Positions 17,432 to 25,323 of a stretch of 64,000 bases of DNA are shown here, piece after piece. Under the pieces are notes generated by a model. That model did not search any database, had not been told where the DNA came from, and worked only from the letters and a program-made list of their open reading frames with translations. The position numbers were made by a program, and so were the translations under genes. This stretch comes from Viridibacterium sp047600765 (lineage in GTDB: Bacteria > Pseudomonadota > Gammaproteobacteria > Burkholderiales > Rhodocyclaceae), in NCBI GenBank assembly GCA_047600765.1, contig JASGKF010000001.1, positions 310,001 to 374,000 of the forward strand, in the 5' to 3' direction. Each line of letters starts with the position of its first letter. Position 1 is the first letter of the stretch.

Positions 17432-20038
17432 ATGAAGGAACTGCTGGTCACTCTTGCTGTATTCGCACTGCTTTTTGCGTTGATGCCGGTTATCCAGGGC
17501 GTCAGGGCATTCTTCGCGCTGATGCGTTGCGCACTTTGGCAGCCAGTGATCCAGCGACTTGAATCCGAACCGGAGCTGGCGCCGTTCCAGCAAGCAGCCA
17601 AGGCTGAAATCGAAGACATGGGTTTCGTTTGCGTTGCGAGCTTCGCGATGCAATGCGGAGCTGATCAACACTTTCAGTTCATGTTCCGCCATGAATCACG
17701 CCGCACCCATGCCTGGCTGAACATGACCCCCTACCCGTATTCGGGCTACCCGGTTGCCTTTTACAGCTTTCTACCAGACGGCCGCAGGCTGCTGACCCAG
17801 AACCGGATCGCCTGGGCAATGCCCAATCTGCCATCACCCGATATGCTGGCCGACGATCCACTGACCGACAGCGTACTCACCCAGTGGGCTGTGCACGAAT
17901 CACGCATTGCCGGGACCGCTCTTGAAACCGTTAATGATGAAGATGTCATTGATCGCATTCTGGCGGGCATGGACACGATCATGCCAACCGGGGTTGTCCA
18001 AGGCCTGCTGACACCCAAGGGAAGCGGATTTGGCATTACGGCGAAGGGCGCACTACGTATGACCCTGAGCTTGTTGCGTGTCGGTCCGAAGATCAACCGG
18101 CCGTTTCATGCCGCAGTTTTTTCCGGTGAGTTCCGCGCACCATTTTTCGCAGCGCTGCATGACTACCACAAGAGCTTGCAAGCCCAGCGGCACGCTCAGG
18201 CTCCTGCCGCCCGTATTGCGCTGCCCGTCATTTCTGCCATGGCATTCCTGGGCCTGTGGGCGATGGCGTTCGACTGGCAGTCGGCACTGATGCTGGCCGG
18301 CGTGATTGCGGTACACGAGGCTGGGCACGCCATCGTGATGTGGTACTTCGGCCATCGCGATCTGAATGTCTTCTTCATTCCGTTTCTTGGCGCTGTCGTA
18401 ACTGCTGCCGAGCGCCCCCTGCCGGTCTGGCAACGTGCGCTCATCTACTTCGCAGGCCCGCTACCGGGTTTGCTCGCCGGGCTCGCCATTCTCGTCTGGG
18501 GCGCACATCAAGCCGACATGGAAAACCTTGCTGTGTGGATGAAGCTCGCCCACATAGGCATCTGGGTGAATCTGTTCAATCTGCTACCCATCACGCCGCT
18601 GGATGGTGGCCGCTTGCTGGAGATTTCCCTGCTGGGCAGGCGGCCTCGTGTGCGCTTTGGTTTCGCTGTAGCAAGTCTGTTGGGGTTCATGGCGCTGGCG
18701 GTGTGGGCTGAATCCAGTGCGCTCTGGTTCGCCATTGCCCTGCTGGGCATCAATGTTCGCAATCAATGGCAGCTATTGGGGATTCAGCAAAAGCCTGCAG
18801 AGCCCGAAGGCACTGGGGGAGAAACTGAACAGCTGTACCGCGGAGCGGACGCCGTGACCGGGGGAAAGAGCTTTGCACACATGCTTGCCCTCGTGAAACA
18901 GACCGAAGCGCACAAGGAGGCCGTGCCCGCACGCCGCTGGGAGATGCTGGGGACGCCCTTGCTGCTGGTACTCATCTGGGCTGGCAGCCTGACCCTGCTC
19001 GCACCGGAAATTTCATCCTGGCGTCACGGCGAAGATCTGCTCGATGCACCACAGGCTGCTTTCGACAAAGCGTATGAGTCGTTTTATGAAGACGGGGAAT
19101 CTGATGGGGCCAAGCCCTCTCTCTCACGCAAAGAGCGGCTGCTCAGACTCGCACAGCAGCTCCCCGCGCAGGATCCGCGCTGGATCGACATGCACTGGCT
19201 TGAAGCACAGGAAGGTGATGGTGAAGCGCGCATCATCCGGATGCGCCAGATCATTCGGCTGAATCAGGAGGGTCACCATGTGTCACGCAAGTCCATGGTC
19301 TCCCAGTTTCTGGAGCAGGTCCATGCTGAAAGTCTGCGCGAAGCGCCAGCGAAACGCGCGTCGCGCTTGCAGAATGCAGTCGATGAAGTGCTGGGCAGTG
19401 CGCCAGAGCTGTACTCATCGACCATCAACGCACAGCTACGCGTGGCAGAGGAGATGGACCGATCCGGTGACATGACGGGCGCGGAAGAGCGTATTCGCAG
19501 CATTCGCAAAATTGCCGAAAGCAAAGAGGATTGCAAATGCGCCGTGCCGAACATCTATCGTGCTTACGCGTGGTTCATGATGAAGTACAAACGTCACGCC
19601 GAAGCATTGAGCCTGCTGGAGAACTCTCCCTACACAGACAGATTCAAGAAGGCGAACGATTCGTTCGGAGAAGCACGTGCCTGGGCATTGCTCATGAATG
19701 GCCGGAATGAAGACGGCCTTGGCCAGATGCGCATTTCCGTCTACTCCGAACCATACACTCCGACACCCGAGCAGAAGGCCAGAGGCGTAGGTACGTATCC
19801 ACCGACTCTCGTTGAAGCTGGCAGCCTGATCTTTGCACTACGCAGCAACGGACGTGAAGACGAAGCGCGCACGCTGTTGAGCGACATGCATAGCGAATGG
19901 GTATGCCGGCGACGCGAGTATCTGGAAGAAAACTGGATATCTCCCTGGGAAGACCTCCGGGACAAGTGGGCATCTGAAGCACTGACTGCGGTGTGCCCGC
20001 CGCAACCGCAACGGAACGCTGAAACAGCAGGAAGCTGA
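17432..20038 (+). CDS. Site-2-protease-like (M50) membrane metalloprotease with long C-terminal TPR-like region
   Basis: An 868-residue protein, much longer than ordinary S2P enzymes. Residues 1-20 are an N-terminal membrane anchor. The zinc motif HEAGH is at 295-299 inside a membrane segment (LMLAGVIAVHEAGHAIVMWY), and the second metal-ligand block NLLPITPLDGGR is at 383-394, the order expected in M50 proteases. Several other hydrophobic segments surround them, with another near 510 (PLLLVLIWAGSLTLLA). Residues from about 540 to 868 are soluble and helical, TPR/Sel1-like (AYAWFMMKYKRHAEALSLLE). No PDZ domain is seen. Such proteases cut membrane-bound regulators; the substrate here is unknown. 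Confidence 0.8.
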   Translation: MKELLVTLAVFALLFALMPVIQGVRAFFALMRCALWQPVIQRLESEPELAPFQQAAKAEIEDMGFVCVASFAMQCGADQHFQFMFRHESRRTHAWLNMTPYPYSGYPVAFYSFLPDGRRLLTQNRIAWAMPNLPSPDMLADDPLTDSVLTQWAVHESRIAGTALETVNDEDVIDRILAGMDTIMPTGVVQGLLTPKGSGFGITAKGALRMTLSLLRVGPKINRPFHAAVFSGEFRAPFFAALHDYHKSLQAQRHAQAPAARIALPVISAMAFLGLWAMAFDWQSALMLAGVIAVHEAGHAIVMWYFGHRDLNVFFIPFLGAVVTAAERPLPVWQRALIYFAGPLPGLLAGLAILVWGAHQADMENLAVWMKLAHIGIWVNLFNLLPITPLDGGRLLEISLLGRRPRVRFGFAVASLLGFMALAVWAESSALWFAIALLGINVRNQWQLLGIQQKPAEPEGTGGETEQLYRGADAVTGGKSFAHMLALVKQTEAHKEAVPARRWEMLGTPLLLVLIWAGSLTLLAPEISSWRHGEDLLDAPQAAFDKAYESFYEDGESDGAKPSLSRKERLLRLAQQLPAQDPRWIDMHWLEAQEGDGEARIIRMRQIIRLNQEGHHVSRKSMVSQFLEQVHAESLREAPAKRASRLQNAVDEVLGSAPELYSSTINAQLRVAEEMDRSGDMTGAEERIRSIRKIAESKEDCKCAVPNIYRAYAWFMMKYKRHAEALSLLENSPYTDRFKKANDSFGEARAWALLMNGRNEDGLGQMRISVYSEPYTPTPEQKARGVGTYPPTLVEAGSLIFALRSNGREDEARTLLSDMHSEWVCRRREYLEENWISPWEDLRDKWASEALTAVCPPQPQRNAETAGS

Positions 20039-20133
20039 TAGAGCGACTTGCTTCCTTCTACAGGAGATCAGCCGCTTTCCTGTTCAAGCATTCGCTCGAT
20101 GGGCTCTTCTTGCGATGAAGATCATCACGACTT

Positions 20134-21006
20134 TCATCCTTTTTGTTTTTCCCCTGCGCGGGAGTCGCCCCTTAACTCAGCCGCGTGATGTGCGATGTGT
20201 TCGCCGATGAAGCTGGCGATGAAGTAGTAGCTGTGGTCGTAGCCGGCTTGCCGGCGTAGCGTTAGGGGATGAGCAGCCGCTTGTGCTGCGGCCTGCAGCC
20301 GTTCTGGCTGTAGTTGCTTGTCGAGGAATTCATCGGCGTCGCCCTGATCGATCAGCAGGGGCAGGCGCTCGCTGACTTTCGCGATGAGTTCGCAGGCATC
20401 CCACTCTTTCCAGCATTCACGATCTGCACCGAGGTAGGCGCTGAAGGCTTTCTCGCCCCAGGGCACTTGCGAGGGCGCGACGATGGGCGAGAAGGCGGAG
20501 ACGCTGCGATAACGGCCCGGGTTGCGCAAGGCGAGCACCAGTGCGCCGTGCCCGCCCATGGAGTGGCCGGAGATGCTGCGCGCATCGCTGGCCGGGAAGT
20601 GGGCTTCGATGAGGGCAGGCAGTTCGTGCACCACGTAGTCGTGCATGCGGTAATGCTGTGACCACGGGGCCTGGGTGGCATTGAGGTAGAAGCCGGCGCC
20701 CTTGCCGATGTCGTAGCCATCGGCGTCGGCCACGGCATCGCCGCGCGGGCTGGTGTCGGGGGCGACGATGATGACGCCGTGCTCGGCGGCGTAACGCTGC
20801 GCACCTGCCTTGGTGATGAAGTTCTGCTCGGTACAGGTGAGGCCGGATAGCCAGTAGAGCACGGGCAGTTTCTGCGCGCTGTTGCCCGCACTCGCCTGCG
20901 GCGGCAGGTAGATGCCGAAGTTCATCGTGCAGCCCAGCGTGGCAGATTCGTGCCGCCAGACGTCTTGCCAGCCGCCGTGGCTGGCGCGGTGTTCGATGCG
21001 TTGCAT
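20134..21006 (-). CDS. fghA: S-formylglutathione hydrolase
   Basis: A 290-residue esterase-D family protein. It hydrolyses S-formylglutathione to formate and glutathione, the last step of glutathione-dependent formaldehyde detoxification. The catalytic triad is readable: Ser149 in GHSMGG, Asp in LIDQGDADEF (223 or 225) and His258 in GYDHSYYF; LPVLYWLSGLTCTEQNF is the family's N-terminal signature. Third gene of the minus-strand operon frmR-adhC-fghA; 133 bp separate it from adhC, and that gap is filled by a large nested inverted repeat (21020-21140). FrmB is the E. coli equivalent. Confidence 0.92.
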   Translation of the reverse strand: MQRIEHRASHGGWQDVWRHESATLGCTMNFGIYLPPQASAGNSAQKLPVLYWLSGLTCTEQNFITKAGAQRYAAEHGVIIVAPDTSPRGDAVADADGYDIGKGAGFYLNATQAPWSQHYRMHDYVVHELPALIEAHFPASDARSISGHSMGGHGALVLALRNPGRYRSVSAFSPIVAPSQVPWGEKAFSAYLGADRECWKEWDACELIAKVSERLPLLIDQGDADEFLDKQLQPERLQAAAQAAAHPLTLRRQAGYDHSYYFIASFIGEHIAHHAAELRGDSRAGEKQKG

Positions 21007-21019
21007 GGTGTCCCCGGTC

Positions 21020-21140
21020 AGAAGCCGTAGAAAAATGGAGTGAAGCGAAGCGGAACGGTTCTGGCAAGGCGCAACGCAGACAGTACAAGCAGTACGGCAA
21101 GGCGGCGCAACGCAGCCAGAACCATTGTTCTACGGCTTCT
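21020..21140. repeat. Nested inverted repeat (BIME-like hairpin) between adhC and fghA
   Basis: The outer arms at 21020-21038 and 21122-21140 match in 18 of 19 positions (AGAAGCCGTAGAAnAATGG type). Inner arms GGTTCTGGC (21057-21065) and GCCAGAACC (21115-21123) are perfect. Two direct repeats ending GGCGCAACGCAG lie at about 21068-21079 and 21104-21115. The element fills almost the whole gap and touches the adhC stop codon. The transcript would fold into a long stem. It resembles dispersed intergenic mosaic repeats, but no second copy is in this window. Confidence 0.8.
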
Positions 21141-22249
21141 CAGTAGTGGATGACGGAGCGGATCGACTTGCCCTCATGCATCAGGTCGAAAGCTTCGTTG
21201 ATCTTGTCGAGGCCCATGGTGTGGGTGACGAAGGGGGCGAGTTCGATCTTGCCCTGCATGGCGTCTTCGACCATGCCGGGCAGTTGCGTGCGGCCCTTCA
21301 CGCCACCAAAGGCGGTGCCCATCCACTTGCGGCCGGTAACGAGCTGGAAGGGGCGCGTCGAGATCTCCTGCCCCGCACCTGCGACACCGATGATCACGCT
21401 CTGGCCCCAGCCGCGGTGTGCGCATTCGAGCGCAGCGCGCATGACACTGACGTTGCCAATGCATTCGAAGCTGTGGTCCACGCCCCAGCCTGTCATCTCG
21501 ACAATGACTTGCTGGATGGGCTTCTCGTGGTCCTTCGGGTTCACACAGTCGGTCGCGCCCATGGACTTGGCGAGTTCGAACTTGCCGGGGTTGGTGTCGA
21601 TGGCGATGATGCGACCAGCCTTGGCTTGGCGCGCGCCCTGGATGACGGCGAGGCCGATGCCGCCGAGGCCGAACACGGCCACCGAGTCGCCCGCCTGCAC
21701 CTTGGCGGTATTATGTACGGCGCCGATGCCGGTGGTGACGCCGCAGCCAAGCAGGCAGACATGCTCCGGGTTGGCGTCGGGGTTGATCTTGGCCAGCGAG
21801 ACTTCGGCGACGACGGTGTATTCGCTGAAGGTCGAACAGCCCATGTAGTGGTAGAGCGGCTGACCGTTGTACGAAAAGCGCGAGGTGCCATCGGGCATCA
21901 CACCCTTGCCTTGTGTGGCGCGCACCGACACACAGAGGTTGGTCTTGCCGCTCTTGCAGAACAGGCACTCGCCGCACTCAGCGGTGTAGAGCGGAATGAC
22001 GTGATCGCCCGGCGCGACGCTGGTGACACCCTCGCCGACTTCCACCACCACGCCCGCCCCTTCATGGCCCAGCACGACGGGGAACAGGCCTTCGGGATCA
22101 TCGCCCGACAGCGTGAAGGCATCCGTGTGACAGACGCCGGTGTGGGTGATCTTGATGAGCACTTCGCCCTTCTTCGGCGGGGCAACGTCAATCTCGACGA
22201 TCTGCAACGGTTCACCAGCAGCAAAGGCAACAGCGGCGCGGGATTTCAT
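21140..22249 (-). CDS. frmA: S-(hydroxymethyl)glutathione dehydrogenase / class III alcohol dehydrogenase
   Basis: A 369-residue zinc alcohol dehydrogenase; AGGAG precedes the ATG at 22249. It oxidises S-hydroxymethylglutathione (formaldehyde plus GSH) with NAD to S-formylglutathione. Catalytic zinc ligands include C40 (TGVCHTDAF) and H62-E63 (GHEG). The structural zinc loop is AECGECLFCKSGKTNLC, and the NAD-binding glycines are in VFGLGGIGLAV. The C-terminal FGGVKGRTQLPGMVEDAM is typical of class III enzymes. Same strand and order as frmR upstream and fghA downstream. The gene is also named adhC. Confidence 0.95.
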   Translation of the reverse strand: MKSRAAVAFAAGEPLQIVEIDVAPPKKGEVLIKITHTGVCHTDAFTLSGDDPEGLFPVVLGHEGAGVVVEVGEGVTSVAPGDHVIPLYTAECGECLFCKSGKTNLCVSVRATQGKGVMPDGTSRFSYNGQPLYHYMGCSTFSEYTVVAEVSLAKINPDANPEHVCLLGCGVTTGIGAVHNTAKVQAGDSVAVFGLGGIGLAVIQGARQAKAGRIIAIDTNPGKFELAKSMGATDCVNPKDHEKPIQQVIVEMTGWGVDHSFECIGNVSVMRAALECAHRGWGQSVIIGVAGAGQEISTRPFQLVTGRKWMGTAFGGVKGRTQLPGMVEDAMQGKIELAPFVTHTMGLDKINEAFDLMHEGKSIRSVIHY

Positions 22250-22314
22250 GAAGGCTCTCCTGGGGGGTATGTGAGATAAGTGAGGTGAGTTCGATGCTTG
22301 ACGGCAACAGGCCG

Positions 22315-22584
22315 TCACTTGAGATAGGTGCGCACGAGCGACAGCAGCTCCTGCACGGCAGCGTCGTCCGGCGTGTGGCCGGGCTGGGCGAAGCCCTCGC
22401 GGATATGGGCTTCGAGCACTTGGGACATGAGCCCGTTCACCGCGCCACGGATCGCTGCGATCTGCTGCAGCACCGGCGCGCAATCGGCGCCCTCTTCCAG
22501 CGCGCGCTCCAGCGCCGAGCACTGGCCGGCGATGCGACGCACACGCTTGAGGACACGGACTTTTTCTTCGGGGGAATGCGGCAC
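22315..22584 (-). CDS. frmR: Formaldehyde-responsive repressor FrmR (CsoR/RcnR family)
   Basis: An 89-residue all-helical repressor starting at GTG 22584, chosen because AAGGAG lies 7 bp upstream and because the product then begins PHSPEEK, matching E. coli FrmR (PSTPEEK). Pro2, Cys35 (GADCAPVLQQ) and His60 (LEAHIREGF) are present. In E. coli FrmR, formaldehyde crosslinks the N-terminal proline to Cys35 and releases the operator. First gene of the frmR-adhC-fghA operon. Two G/C-tract palindromes (22600 and 22654) upstream fit its DNA-binding style. Confidence 0.92.
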   Translation of the reverse strand: MPHSPEEKVRVLKRVRRIAGQCSALERALEEGADCAPVLQQIAAIRGAVNGLMSQVLEAHIREGFAQPGHTPDDAAVQELLSLVRTYLK

Positions 22585-22599
22585 GGACGAGCTCCTTTG

Positions 22600-22616
22600 A
22601 TACTGGGAGGGAGTAT
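22600..22616. promoter_or_regulatory. Candidate FrmR operator 1
   Basis: ATACT-GGGAGGG-AGTAT: perfect 5-bp arms around a G tract, the TACT-G-rich-AGTA layout known for RcnR-type operators. It lies just upstream of the frmR ribosome-binding site, so binding would block its transcription. Confidence 0.65.
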
Positions 22617-22653
22617 AGCGCGGAGAGCCCTGCGCGCGGCCGGTGCTGCCGGG

Positions 22654-22669
22654 ATACTCCCCGGGGTAT
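22654..22669. promoter_or_regulatory. Candidate FrmR operator 2
   Basis: ATACTCCCCGGGGTAT, with ATAC/GTAT arms around an 8-bp CCCCGGGG core, 50 bp upstream of operator 1 in the region between frmR and the GH12 gene. Confidence 0.5.
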
Positions 22670-22834
22670 AGGGTCCGGCCGGCCGCACGCGTCTCCGTTG
22701 CCTCGGCCGCAGCGCACATTGACTTGCCCCCTGCCCCGGCGCACATTGCCGCAGCGCCCGCAGTCCACAACCACAGGCGCACACGGTCGGCAAAGACTGA
22801 CCGGACAGCAGTTCATAAACCAAAGGAGACTTCG

Positions 22835-23875
22835 ATGATTCGCAATGCATTTGCGGGCGTAGCGCTATGCCTGCTCGCAGCCACAGCAGGGGCTGCTACC
22901 GACTACCCGAGCGGTTACACCAAGTGTGCGCAGATTGGCGGCGCCTGCAGCATGAGTGGCACGCATACCGTGGCGCTCGGCAAGGCAGGTTCTTTCGTCT
23001 ACGCCACGCTGACCGGCAACTTCACCTGCCAGTCCTCGCTGTTCCCGTCGAACAGCTATCCGTCCAGCGCCTGGTGCTCGGTGGGCCCGACCAGCAGCGC
23101 ATCCAGCGCCAGCTCGGTGAAGAGCAGCAGCTCTTCGTCCAAGGCTTCGAGCAGCGTTTCTTCGTCAAAATCTTCCAGCAGCGTCTCGTCATCGAAGTCG
23201 TCGAGCAGCACTGCGGCCGCGTGAACTTCGTCGGATCGCTGGGGCACGTGGACCCACAACGGCTACACGCTCTACAACAACGTGTGGGGCTCGGGCTATG
23301 GCTCGCAGACGATCTGGGCCAACACGTACAACAACTGGGGCGTCACCTCGAATCACCCGAACACGGGCGGCATCAAGTCCTACCCCAACGTGACGCGCAA
23401 CATCGGCAAGAAGATCAGCGCCATCAGCACGCTGAGCTCGAGCTTCTCGGTGAACACGCCGAGCGGCGGCGCCTGGGAATCCACCTATGACATCTGGGAC
23501 GTCAACAACAAGTACGAGATCATGCTGTGGATGAACTACACGGGCAATGCGGACGGCAGCGGCAACGTGAAACCCATCGCTGCGCAGTACGACTCGTCCG
23601 GCAAGGCTGTGCCCTCCTTCACCAATGTGTCGGTGGGTGGCTCGACATGGAACGTGTTCAAGGGCAGCAACGGCAGCAATGCCGTGTTCTCGTTCCTGCG
23701 CACCTCGAAGACGAACTCGACCTCGGTCAACGTCAAGGCCATCCTCAACTGGCTCAGGTCGCAGGGCTGGATGGGTGATGTGACGATGGGTAACTTCCAG
23801 TTCGGTTTCGAGATCACGTCAAACTCAGGCGCATCGACCTTCACGGTCAACAGTTACTCATTGACCTCAAACTGA
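22835..23875 (+). pseudogene. Secreted GH12 endoglucanase with Cys module and Ser linker, interrupted by in-frame TGA
   Basis: One continuous frame from ATG 22835 (AAAGGAG upstream) to 23875, broken only by a TGA at 23222-23224 (codon 130). Before it: signal peptide (ending AGA-ATDYP), Cys module at about 21-83 (YTKCAQIGGACSM, SAWCSV) and a serine linker. After it comes a GH12 domain: TLYNNVWGSGYGSQTIWANT, GIKSYPNV, YEIMLWMNYTG and FQFGFEITS, the last carrying the expected catalytic Glu. GH12 enzymes cut beta-glucan or xyloglucan. The stop falls exactly at the linker/catalytic boundary. As read, the cell would secrete only the module; readthrough, a true nonsense mutation or a sequence error are all possible. 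Confidence 0.8.
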
Positions 23876-23910
23876 CATCGAACTGATTCAGCAAATCTGT
23901 CGATAGCAAG

Positions 23911-23939
23911 AAAAAGGGGCGCGAACAGCGCCCCTTTTT
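23911..23939 (+). terminator. Terminator after the GH12 gene
   Basis: AAAAAGGGGCGC, loop GAACA, GCGCCCCTTTTT: a strong, symmetric intrinsic terminator. Confidence 0.88.
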
Positions 23940-23979
23940 CATCTGCTCTGCCAGATTCCATTTACTCCATGCACCGAAC

Positions 23980-24008
23980 TTGAGTTGCGCCGGGTAAATG
24001 CCTAGGCT
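23980..24008 (+). promoter_or_regulatory. Candidate promoter in a conserved leader, copy 2
   Basis: TTGAGT (23980-23985), 17-bp spacer, TAGGCT (24003-24008), the same arrangement as at 13405-13433, with the shared AAATGCCTAGGCTGC block. About 75 bp upstream of the PL3-like gene at 24084. Confidence 0.5.
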
Positions 24009-24083
24009 GCTGTTGCGATCCGGTCATCAGAACCGGACGCAGGCTGCAATGACAGCCAACTATCCATGTTCAAGGAGACAGCC

Positions 24084-25256
24084 ATGAAATCGATTCGCAT
24101 CGCACTCGCCGCGATGGCGGCGGCGTTGTCGTTCAACGCCTCTGCCGCCAACCGCCCTGCGGGCTATGTCACGTTGTGCAGTGAAGGCAAAACCTGCTCG
24201 GTGAGCAGCAGTACCAAGGTCGCATTCGGCAGGGCCGACAAGTTTTTCTACAAGCAGCTGACGGGGAGTTTTGTCTGTAACGAAGCGACCTTTGGTGGCC
24301 GTGTTGCGGGCGGCACCAATGAGTGCTCGGTGCCGAAGAGCAGCGCTTCATCGAGCAGTTCTTCAAGCTCATCCAGCGTCCAGCCGCCCGTTGCGTCCAA
24401 CTACACCTTCTGCGCAGCGCCCGGCAAAACCTGCAGCTTCACGGGCACACGCATGGTCCAGTTCTGGGACTGCACGCCGAGCGGCACGTGCGGCGCGATT
24501 TCATCGAAATTCACGGGCCAGATGTTGTGCGATATCAGCTCCTACGGCGGTGGCAGCATCGGCATGAATCCGGTGGGCTGCTGGTACGGACCGGACATCA
24601 CGCCTCTCCCGCCCCCGCCTCCAGGTACGCCCCCAGCCAGCATCACGGGCGGCAGCTGCGTGTCGACGGGAACGGTGAAAGTGACGACGCCCATTCTGGT
24701 CACCAGCGGCACTTACGATGCCGGCTGCAAGACCTATGTGGGCCAGTTCCTCGCCAGTGACGAAAGCACGAAACCGGTGTTCCGCGTCGAGAACGGAGCG
24801 ACGCTCAAGAACGCCATCATCACCATCGACCCCAAGCTCGACAATCATGGTGGCGTGCATGTCTATGCTGGCGGCACAGTCGAAAACGTGACCTGGCTCA
24901 GCATCCAGGAGACTGGCTTGACGATCAAGACAGCAGGTAGCGTGATCGCACGGAATCTGACTGTCGCCAACTCGGCGGACCGTTTCCTGCAGATTAATGC
25001 CGCGTCGAAGATCAGTGTGCAGAACTGCGTAATTGACCACGTTGGCCAGACGGTCGTACGCCAGAACGGTGGCACGACGTTCAAGACCGATGTAACGCTG
25101 GATGCTTGCCGCATCGCCGGACCGGCTGTCTCGGTGTTCCGCTCGGACAGCCCGAGCAGCATCGCGAAGCTGCTCAACAGTTACGTGCACATGGCGGGTC
25201 AGGTCTGCTACGGCACTTGGGCCAGCTGCAGCTACACCAACTCGTATTCGTACTGA
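24084..25256 (+). CDS. Secreted PL3-like protein with two Cys modules
   Basis: A 390-residue protein with AAGGAG before the ATG. Signal peptide, then module 1 (LCSEGKTCSVSSSTKVAFGR to ECSVPK), nearly identical to those at 13527 and 25324, then a serine linker. A second, divergent module follows (FCAAPGKTCSFTGTRMVQFW to GCWYGP), then a proline linker (PLPPPPPGTPP) and a PL3-like helix: VFRVENGATLKNAIITI, GVHVYAGGTVENVTWLSI, SADRFLQINA and TVVRQNGG. The CEDAA block is QETGL here, so the usual acidic Ca-binding pair is lost on one side. Likely a cell-wall polysaccharide binder or altered lyase. Probably co-transcribed with the gene at 25324. Confidence 0.8.
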   Translation: MKSIRIALAAMAAALSFNASAANRPAGYVTLCSEGKTCSVSSSTKVAFGRADKFFYKQLTGSFVCNEATFGGRVAGGTNECSVPKSSASSSSSSSSSSVQPPVASNYTFCAAPGKTCSFTGTRMVQFWDCTPSGTCGAISSKFTGQMLCDISSYGGGSIGMNPVGCWYGPDITPLPPPPPGTPPASITGGSCVSTGTVKVTTPILVTSGTYDAGCKTYVGQFLASDESTKPVFRVENGATLKNAIITIDPKLDNHGGVHVYAGGTVENVTWLSIQETGLTIKTAGSVIARNLTVANSADRFLQINAASKISVQNCVIDHVGQTVVRQNGGTTFKTDVTLDACRIAGPAVSVFRSDSPSSIAKLLNSYVHMAGQVCYGTWASCSYTNSYSY

Positions 25257-25261
25257 TGCTG

Positions 25262-25295
25262 TTGCCGCCCGGATGACATGTCATCCGGGCGGCAA
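25262..25295. repeat. 34-bp perfect palindrome between two PL3-like genes
   Basis: TTGCCGCCCGGATGACA followed directly by its exact reverse complement. No T-run follows on either strand, so it is not a classical terminator. It occupies half of the 67-bp gap between the two genes. Confidence 0.75.
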
Positions 25296-25323
25296 TCCAC
25301 AAACAGGTATCCAGGAGAAATTC

